Shown here piece by piece: positions 57,514 through 64,000 of a DNA stretch of 64,000 nucleotides. The position numbers and the translations under genes were made by a program. Within the stretch, counting starts at the first letter, position 1. The number at the start of each line of letters is the position of its first letter. The notes under the pieces were generated by a model, which worked only from the letters and a program-made list of their open reading frames with translations, was not told the origin of the DNA and did not search any database. Source of the stretch: Superficieibacter electus (GTDB lineage Bacteria; Pseudomonadota; Gammaproteobacteria; Enterobacterales; Enterobacteriaceae); the NCBI RefSeq assembly GCF_002915575.1, contig NZ_PQGD01000014.1, positions 111,947-175,946 on the forward strand. The letters run 5' to 3'.

Positions 57514-60500
57514 TTACACACTCCCCGCCGGACGTGTCCCTTTGCCCGCCGATGTCAGCGTGCGCCCGGTTTGCCGCCCGGATAGCGTTTCAAGACGCAT
57601 CTGGAACGGCGGGAACGGCATATCAATCCCGTGCTGGCGGAAGCCTGCCAGAATCAACTGGTGGATTTCGTGACGCAGCGGCATGCGGTGACCCATCTCG
57701 GCGGCATATATACGCAGCTCAAAGATCTGGATACCCTGCTGAAGGTCGACCAGGAACACTTCCGGCGGCGGAGTGTCTATCACCAGAGAACAGCGCTCGG
57801 CTGCGGTTAGCAGGATTTGCGTGACCTCTTCGCTGTTTGCCTCTGACGGGGCCGGAATGGTCAGCACCACGCGGGTGACGGAGTCCGACAGCGACCAGTT
57901 GATAAACTGCTCGGTGATGAACGCTTTGTTCGGCACGATGATTTCTTTACGGTCCCAATCGCTGATGGTCGTGGCGCGGGTATTGATTTTGGTCACGCTG
58001 CCGGTCAGATCGCGGATGGTCACCGTATCGCCGATGCGAATCGGTTTTTCGAACAGGATAATCAGGCCGGAAATAAAGTTGGCAAAAATTTCCTGTAAAC
58101 CAAAGCCCAGCCCCAGACCTAACGCGGCAACCAGCCATTGCAGCTTCGACCACTCAATGCCGATCATCGAGAAACCGACCAGGCCGCCGACCAGCATCAA
58201 CAGATATTTGGTGATGGTGGTAATGGCATAGCCGGTCCCGGGTGCCAGCTCCAGATGCTGAAGCAGCGCCAGTTCCAGCAGAGCGGGCAGGTTGCGCACC
58301 AGTTGTGTGGTGATGATAAACACCAGAATGGCAATCAGCACCGCGCCAAGGGTGATAGGCTCAATGCTCTCCACGCCCTGCAGGGTGGAGGTGACATCCC
58401 AGAGGGTAATATTTTCCAGGAAGCCAAACGCAGAATGGATTTCTGACCACAGGACAATGACCGAGAGCAGTGCGATCAGCATCAGGATCGAGCGCACCAG
58501 GCGCAGAGACTGGGTACTGATGGCATCGAGATCCAGCTCGCTTTCGTCAATTTCTACCGCGCCTTCAAGACTGGTGGCGTGCGGCGTCTCTTCTTCGCCC
58601 CGCGCGCGCTGCGCGAGGATCTCGGCGCGGCGGTGGCGGGCGCGGTCGAACGCCAGACGGCGGCGCTGGATCAGCATCCAGCGACGGATGATATGGTAAA
58701 CCACCAATAGCAGGAACCAGATGGCGACAGACGTTTCCAGCCGTGCCAGCAGCGCCTGCGCGGTGGCCAGATAACCTACCGCCGCTGCCAGAATGGCGAT
58801 CAGCGGTGCACCCATCATCAGGTTCCACAGCATGCTGTTGACCATGTTGTCGCCGTTACCTTCTTTGTCGAGGTACAGCGGAATACCCGCGCGTTTCAGG
58901 CTAAGCGTCACCATTGCCAGCGCGCCGCAAATCAGGATAAAACACAGCCGGCCCAGTGAGGCGGAAAACTCCCGGTCGTGGAGATTATCAAACATGATCA
59001 GCGCCATGATCAGCGGTACAATCAGCCCAATGCTCATCAGGTAATAGCGCATCGCGCGGGCCACGCGGTTACGCGGCCAGCCAAAGTGGGCAACGAACAG
59101 CCCGGTGGGACGGGCGAAGGTCGCGCAAATCATTACCACCCACAGTAGCGGCACGGTGGCGGTAACGCCGTTGCCAATGGCGACCGCCAGCGGATAAGGC
59201 CAGGCTTCGCGCAGGCCGTAACCCAGCGTCGCCCACAATACCGGCAGCGGCGAGGCTACCAGTATCGACCAGAACACCGTGCGCAGCGTCAGCCAGAAGT
59301 GATCCTGGGTGACTTTGCCAACACGCGAGGAAGAACGTTCAAGGAAGCGGGTAAAATGCCGCCGCGAGTAGATACTGAAGCCCACCAGTATCAGCGCGCC
59401 AAACAGCGGCAGCAGCGTCTCTTTGCTGGTCAGCATCATGATACTGGCTTTACCTAACTGGCTGACGGTATCCAGTGAAATCAGGCGGCGCAGATCCTGC
59501 ACCACTTCAACAGGCCAGGCGATAGTCAGCGGGTTAACGTCTGCGGTCCAGAACAGATAGCGATGCGTGGCTTCATTGACCTCTTTCAGCGCATCTTCAA
59601 GCTGGCTGTTAGTCACCTTCAGCTTGGTCAGTTCCAGAATCAGCGTGTCGCCGCCCTGCAACAAGGAGGAAAGCAGTTCACGCTGGGTACGCAATTGCGC
59701 CTCAAGAATGCGATTTTGTTCCGCACTTAGCGGCTGACCGTCGGCCTGATGCGTCTGGCGAAGCTGGGCCTGCTTGTTCAGCAGATCCTCATAGCGCATG
59801 CGGTGAACGCGCAACTGAGCCATTTCGGTATCAAGCTGCTGCGGTTTCGGCATCTCCGGCAGACGGGCAACCTGCGCACGAAGGGCATCGCCCAGCATAT
59901 TGGACATCCCCAGCCACTGCGCCTGTTCACGCAGCGTATTTAAGGCCTGACGCACCTGCAATGTCTGATTGGTGGCCTGCCGCTGCTGGGATGCCACCAG
60001 ATCCATGCGCTGTGCCTGCTGGTTCAGCGCCTGCGACAGCTCGCGGTTGACGGCGAATTGCTTAACGATATCTGGCGGCAGGTTAGTGCTGTTTTCCGCC
60101 AGTAACTCCGTGCTTTCCAGCGCTTTTTCCGCTTCACGCTGGCGCTGGCTATTGACCTGATTACGCAACGTCTGCAAATACGCATCTAACTGCTGGCTCT
60201 GTTTTTGCGCCAGCTCTGAGCGCAGACGCGACAGCTCCTGGCGGTTATTGGCGGAAAGCTGGGCCAGTTCCAGCTCATCAACCAGCGCTTTGAGTCGGGC
60301 GGACTCCGCCTGGGCAGCGAGGCTTTGCGCCTGGCCGAGCGTAGCGTTGCTGTTCGGTGTACCCGCGCGGCGTTCAACCTCGTTTAACTGGCGACGTGCA
60401 TCGGTTTGTTGTTGAGGAAGCTGATTGAGGGAGTCGGCGATTTCACGCGCACGTTCCTGCTCCTGTTGCGCCTCGCGGCTTTTATCCAGTAACTGACTGC

Positions 60501-60840
60501 TGACCTGAAGAATTTCCTGGTTCAGGGCGTCGGTAGACATTCCGGCAGGCACGTCGCGCGGTTCATCACGCAGGCTGTTAAGCTGGGCGCGCAGGGTCTG
60601 GGAGAGTTTTGGGAAGTTATCAATAACCTGCTGATACTGCTGCGCGCGCTCAAGGGAGCCTTTTCGCTCCTCAAGCGCGTTGAGTGCAGACTGGAGCGCC
60701 TCGACGGCTTCCGGCTGAGCGGGCTTCGCCGCTTTTGCCTGCTCCAGCTCCTGGGTTATCTGTTTAGCGTCGGGGGCCGTCGCTGCGTACGCCCCCATAC
60801 TGAGGCACCAGGCCATCAGAAAAGTGATAATCAGGCGCAC
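57514..60840 (-). CDS. mscM: Miniconductance mechanosensitive channel MscM (YjeP)
   Basis: An 1108-residue channel (E. coli 1107). A signal peptide (MRLIITFLMAWCLSMGAYAA) leads a long periplasmic coiled-coil-rich domain (about 22-470), then about 11 membrane helices and a C-terminal MscS core. The pore-lining helix is visible in VAALGLGLGFGLQEIFANFI, followed by FEKPIRIGDTVTIRDLTGSV. It opens on membrane tension to release solutes. It is 20 bases downstream of psd in the same direction. Confidence 0.96.
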   Translation of the reverse strand: MRLIITFLMAWCLSMGAYAATAPDAKQITQELEQAKAAKPAQPEAVEALQSALNALEERKGSLERAQQYQQVIDNFPKLSQTLRAQLNSLRDEPRDVPAGMSTDALNQEILQVSSQLLDKSREAQQEQERAREIADSLNQLPQQQTDARRQLNEVERRAGTPNSNATLGQAQSLAAQAESARLKALVDELELAQLSANNRQELSRLRSELAQKQSQQLDAYLQTLRNQVNSQRQREAEKALESTELLAENSTNLPPDIVKQFAVNRELSQALNQQAQRMDLVASQQRQATNQTLQVRQALNTLREQAQWLGMSNMLGDALRAQVARLPEMPKPQQLDTEMAQLRVHRMRYEDLLNKQAQLRQTHQADGQPLSAEQNRILEAQLRTQRELLSSLLQGGDTLILELTKLKVTNSQLEDALKEVNEATHRYLFWTADVNPLTIAWPVEVVQDLRRLISLDTVSQLGKASIMMLTSKETLLPLFGALILVGFSIYSRRHFTRFLERSSSRVGKVTQDHFWLTLRTVFWSILVASPLPVLWATLGYGLREAWPYPLAVAIGNGVTATVPLLWVVMICATFARPTGLFVAHFGWPRNRVARAMRYYLMSIGLIVPLIMALIMFDNLHDREFSASLGRLCFILICGALAMVTLSLKRAGIPLYLDKEGNGDNMVNSMLWNLMMGAPLIAILAAAVGYLATAQALLARLETSVAIWFLLLVVYHIIRRWMLIQRRRLAFDRARHRRAEILAQRARGEEETPHATSLEGAVEIDESELDLDAISTQSLRLVRSILMLIALLSVIVLWSEIHSAFGFLENITLWDVTSTLQGVESIEPITLGAVLIAILVFIITTQLVRNLPALLELALLQHLELAPGTGYAITTITKYLLMLVGGLVGFSMIGIEWSKLQWLVAALGLGLGFGLQEIFANFISGLIILFEKPIRIGDTVTIRDLTGSVTKINTRATTISDWDRKEIIVPNKAFITEQFINWSLSDSVTRVVLTIPAPSEANSEEVTQILLTAAERCSLVIDTPPPEVFLVDLQQGIQIFELRIYAAEMGHRMPLRHEIHQLILAGFRQHGIDMPFPPFQMRLETLSGRQTGRTLTSAGKGTRPAGSV

Positions 60841-60860
60841 GGAAAACCCTTTATGTTGAA

Positions 60861-61823
60861 TTAACTATTGTCTCGCTCATCGTCAACCAGCGGGCTGGCG
60901 TCCAGCTCGGCGTTGACTTCATCTTCCGGCAGCGGCGCAGGTTCAGGCTGCACCAGCGCTTGTGTGGAAACGGCTAGCGGCTGACCGATTTTGGTCACTG
61001 ACAGGCTGTGCAACGTCTCTACCAGATCCACTTTGCCCGGCGCAAACAGGTTTATTACCGTCGAGCCCAGTTTAAAGCGGCCCATCTCCTGACCTTTCAA
61101 CAGGGCAACGGAACCTTCGCTTTCGCCTTCAGGCCACGTCCAGCGTTTGATAATGCCTTCGCGCGGCGGCGTGATAGTGCCCGCCCAGACGGTTTCGATG
61201 CTACCAACAATAGTCGCGCCCACCAGAATTTGCACCATCGGGCCAAATTCGGTGTCGAAAAGGCAGATGACGCGCTCATTTCGGGCAAACAGGTTAGGAA
61301 CGTTCTGTGCGGTCAGATGGTTAACCGAAAATAGGTCGCCCGGTACGTAAATCATTTCACGCAGGATGCCGTTGCACGGCATATGCACGCGGTGATAGTC
61401 GCGCGGCGAAAGATAGGTGGTGACGAATGAACCGTTGCGGAACTGGTCGGCCAGCAGATAATTGCCCGCCAGCAGAGCTTCCAGAGAATAATGATGGCCT
61501 TTAGCCTGCAAGAGTTTGTCGTTTTCAATGCGGCCAAGCTGGCTGATTACGCCGTCGGCCGGCATTACCAGCACGTTCGGGTCGGTGTTCAGCGGACGCA
61601 CTTCATCGCGCAGCGGGCGCACAAAGAAATCATTGAAGGTGCGATAGCTGGCGGTATCCGGCTTCTGCGCCTCTTTCATATCGACTTTGTAATATTTGAC
61701 GAACAGATCGATGACCAGTTTCGTCAGCCAGCCCGCGCGTTTGCTCGCGCCCCAGCCCGCCAGGCGAGTGAGCCACAGTTTCGGCAGAATGTATTGCAGC
61801 GAAAGTTTAAGATCGTTTAACAC
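60861..61823 (-). CDS. psd: Phosphatidylserine decarboxylase proenzyme
   Basis: A 320-residue inner-membrane enzyme (E. coli 322). The self-cleavage motif LGST, in [13 protein letters not shown], gives the beta chain and the pyruvoyl-bearing alpha chain. The catalytic HxxxH-type region ([14 protein letters not shown]) is present. It makes phosphatidylethanolamine from phosphatidylserine. It is first of the psd-mscM pair. Confidence 0.97.
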   Translation of the reverse strand: MLNDLKLSLQYILPKLWLTRLAGWGASKRAGWLTKLVIDLFVKYYKVDMKEAQKPDTASYRTFNDFFVRPLRDEVRPLNTDPNVLVMPADGVISQLGRIENDKLLQAKGHHYSLEALLAGNYLLADQFRNGSFVTTYLSPRDYHRVHMPCNGILREMIYVPGDLFSVNHLTAQNVPNLFARNERVICLFDTEFGPMVQILVGATIVGSIETVWAGTITPPREGIIKRWTWPEGESEGSVALLKGQEMGRFKLGSTVINLFAPGKVDLVETLHSLSVTKIGQPLAVSTQALVQPEPAPLPEDEVNAELDASPLVDDERDNS

Positions 61824-61918
61824 GATAGCCTCCAGGCCTTTGTTTTATCGTTCCTGTACCCGCTGCTGAGCGGGTCCATGAAAAAAGGGGACGATTTTAG
61901 CGATGCTAAGCATAAATG

Positions 61919-62971
61919 TCAGTTATCGGTTTCAGAAAAGTTTTTACGCGTCTTTACCTGCGACATGCTTTCCAGAATACGGTGATAATTGTCAAAACGG
62001 CTCTCTGCAATTTTCCCCTGATCGACCGCCTCGCGAATGGCGCAGCCGGGGTCGGCATCATGTTTACAATCGCGGTATTTGCACAGACCTAAATAGTCGT
62101 GGAACTCAACGAATCCCTGGGTGATTTGCTCAGGCTCAAGATGCCACAGGCCAAATTCACGTACGCCAGGAGAATCAATGACATCGCCGCCGTGCGGGAA
62201 ATGATACAGGCGCGCCGCCGTGGTGGTGTGCTGCCCCAGCCCGGAGTTATCGGAAACGTCGTTGGTCAGGATCTCGACCGGCAACCCCAGCAGTGCGTTC
62301 AGCAGGCTTGATTTACCGACCCCGGACTGACCGGCAAAGATGCTGATCCGATCGGTCAGCGCTTCTTCCAGCGGTTTCAGGCCATCCTGGGTGTAGCTGG
62401 AGACCATCAGCACGCGATAACCAATATGGCGGTAGATATCCATCTGCTCGTTCACAAAACGCATGCTTTCATCATCCAGCAGGTCAATTTTGTTAAGCAC
62501 GATGATCGGTTCCACCTCCAGCGTTTCGCAGGCGACCAGATAGCGATCGATAATATTTAGTGATAATTCCGGCAGGATCGCCGAGACAATGACTATCTGG
62601 TCGATATTGGCGGCGATAGGCTTCACGCCATCGTAGAAATCCGGGCGTGTCAGCACCGAGGTGCGCTCATGCACCGCTTCGACAATGCCCTTAACATTGA
62701 CGCCTTCCGCGGCCGCTTTTCCCGGACGCCAGACCACGCGGTCTCCGGTGACCAGCGAGCGAATGGTGCGGCGGATATTGCAGCGGTGCGTTTCGCCGTC
62801 GGCGGATTCGACATCCACGTGCATGCCAAAACGGCTGATGACGATGCCTTCCGACGGCTCGCCAAACAGGTTGTCATCGTAATCAGGCTTCTCCGAAGTC
62901 GTGCTAAGCCGGCGCTGATGGTTCGCTTTTACGCGGCGCTGTTGACCTTTGGAGAGTTTATTTTTACTCAA
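61919..62971 (-). CDS. rsgA: Ribosome biogenesis GTPase RsgA (YjeQ)
   Basis: A 350-residue circularly permuted GTPase. The start is the TTG at 62971 ([17 protein letters not shown]), which gives the E. coli length; AGGAG lies 9 bases before it, and the ATG at 63004 would add 11 residues the family lacks. An OB-fold (about 35-115) is followed by G4 NKID, G1 [10 protein letters not shown]3 DSPG, in permuted order, and a zinc domain ([14 protein letters not shown]). It helps mature the 30S subunit. It is divergent from orn. Confidence 0.96.
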   Translation of the reverse strand: MSKNKLSKGQQRRVKANHQRRLSTTSEKPDYDDNLFGEPSEGIVISRFGMHVDVESADGETHRCNIRRTIRSLVTGDRVVWRPGKAAAEGVNVKGIVEAVHERTSVLTRPDFYDGVKPIAANIDQIVIVSAILPELSLNIIDRYLVACETLEVEPIIVLNKIDLLDDESMRFVNEQMDIYRHIGYRVLMVSSYTQDGLKPLEEALTDRISIFAGQSGVGKSSLLNALLGLPVEILTNDVSDNSGLGQHTTTAARLYHFPHGGDVIDSPGVREFGLWHLEPEQITQGFVEFHDYLGLCKYRDCKHDADPGCAIREAVDQGKIAESRFDNYHRILESMSQVKTRKNFSETDN

Positions 62972-63100
62972 TCGTGCTGACTCCTGGTCGCCCGTCAGGG
63001 GCAAAACCTCTATGATACATGCTATCGATTAGGATTGCTGACTCGTCTTCGGTCATAACGCTGACGGGCCTCGAATATAAAATTATGGGTGGAAAATAGC

Positions 63101-63646
63101 ATGAGTGCAGATGAAAACAACCTGATTTGGATCGATCTGGAGATGACCGGCCTTGATCCTGAACGCGATCGCATTATTGAGATTGCCACCCTGGTGACCG
63201 ATGCGAATTTAAACATTCTGGCAGAAGGCCCTACCATTGCCGTGCACCAGTCCGATGCGCAGCTGGCGTTAATGGATGACTGGAACGTACGCACTCATAC
63301 TGGTAGTGGGCTGGTTGAGCGGGTAAAAGCCAGCCAGTTTGACGACCGCGCTGCCGAGCTGGCGACAATTGCGTTTCTTCAGCAGTGGGTACCCGCAGGT
63401 AAATCACCCATTTGCGGTAACAGCATCGGCCAGGATCGCCGTTTTCTGTTTAAGTATATGCCGGAGCTGGAGGCGTATTTCCACTATCGCTACCTTGACG
63501 TCAGCACCCTGAAAGAGCTGGCACGCCGCTGGAAACCGGAAATTCTGCCGGGCTTTACCAAGCAGGGTACGCATCAGGCGATGGATGATATCCGCGAATC
63601 TGTCGCCGAGCTGGCGTATTACCGCGAGCATTTTATTCAGTTGTAA
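63101..63646 (+). CDS. orn: Oligoribonuclease
   Basis: A 181-residue DEDDh exonuclease, the E. coli length (ATG at 63101, GGTGGA upstream; a 4-codon extension rejected). Catalytic residues lie in IWIDLEMTG, the CGNSIGQD block and [10 protein letters not shown]. It degrades 2- to 5-nt RNAs, including the pGpG left from c-di-GMP breakdown, which links it loosely to LapD signalling. It is essential in E. coli. Confidence 0.97.
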   Translation: MSADENNLIWIDLEMTGLDPERDRIIEIATLVTDANLNILAEGPTIAVHQSDAQLALMDDWNVRTHTGSGLVERVKASQFDDRAAELATIAFLQQWVPAGKSPICGNSIGQDRRFLFKYMPELEAYFHYRYLDVSTLKELARRWKPEILPGFTKQGTHQAMDDIRESVAELAYYREHFIQL

Positions 63647-63768
63647 GAAGTTGGGCGTGGTATAACGCCCGGTACGCTTGCCGCAAGCCATATTTGGCGC
63701 TAAATTGTACGTCTTGCTGATAAAAACAGCATTCAGGCGGAAAACATAAAAAATTGCGGTTCGGGGGC

Positions 63769-63796
63769 TTGCAGCGTAAAGGATTTCTCGTATAAT
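63769..63796 (+). promoter_or_regulatory. tRNA-Gly operon promoter
   Basis: TTGCAG (-35, 63769-63774) and TATAAT (-10, 63791-63796) with a 16-base spacer; a GC-rich discriminator (GCGCCTCCC) follows, typical of stringently controlled stable-RNA promoters. Confidence 0.75.
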
Positions 63797-63837
63797 GCGC
63801 CTCCCGTACCGATGCAGAAATTGCAACGTTACGCAGA

Positions 63838-63913
<76 letters not shown>

Positions 63914-63938
63914 AAATTTGATAAAGTACACCACCCAA

Positions 63939-64000
<62 letters not shown>

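Overview
This is a chromosomal segment of a gammaproteobacterium of the Enterobacteriaceae, most like Citrobacter. The right-hand backbone follows the E. coli/Salmonella order closely: tRNA-Phe, yjdC, dsbD, cutA, dcuA, aspA, fxsA, yjeH, groES-groEL, yjeI, yjeJ, epmB, efp, ecnB, gdx, blc, frdDCBA, epmA, yjeM, mscM, psd, rsgA, orn, tRNA-Gly. The ecnR-type regulator fits Citrobacter/Salmonella. ampC is absent between frdD and blc, which argues against E. coli and C. freundii and points to an ampC-less Citrobacter lineage. That genus call is inference.

Layout. 1-3.3 kb: two tandem periplasmic alkyl-sulfatase genes, the first cut by the window edge. 3.7-4.7 kb: a phnH remnant and intact phnA, apparently what is left of a C-P lyase locus. 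5.3-10.3 kb: crfC-yjcZ and the osmoprotectant transporter proP. 10.4-34.6 kb: an accessory stretch where E. coli K-12 carries basSR, adi, mel, dcuSR, lysU and cad genes. It holds (a) a GntR-regulated operon with two unrecognised proteins and an MHS-type transporter; (b) a complete Lap-type adhesin system (type I secretion lapEBC, a short LapA-like adhesin with an Asp-Ala/Ser tract, a small unknown protein, the c-di-GMP receptor LapD and the protease LapG), with an alpha/alpha-barrel protein in the same gene run and a divergent MurF-like ligase; (c) a class A acid phosphatase; (d) a LysR regulator divergent from a PRISE-type reductase; (e) a sugar-acid operon (IdnO-like dehydrogenase, MFS transporter, LacI regulator). 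35.4-64 kb: conserved backbone.

How genes work together. LapD, LapG, the adhesin and LapBCE should form a c-di-GMP-controlled surface attachment switch. EF-P, EpmB and EpmA, all here, make and attach beta-lysine to EF-P. FrdABCD, DcuA and AspA are the anaerobic aspartate-to-fumarate-to-succinate route. DsbD and CutA are co-transcribed. The guanidine-II riboswitch precedes the guanidinium exporter gdx.

Most unusual points: the compact Lap system with its linked MurF-like and barrel genes; a 20-residue tandem repeat inserted in the DsbD linker, apparently from an intergenic palindromic element; the phn relic; ecnB without ecnA; the frd attenuator-type hairpin without ampC; and paired operators around the GntR gene. 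Gene starts were chosen from ribosome-binding sites and remembered homologue lengths; no database search was run.
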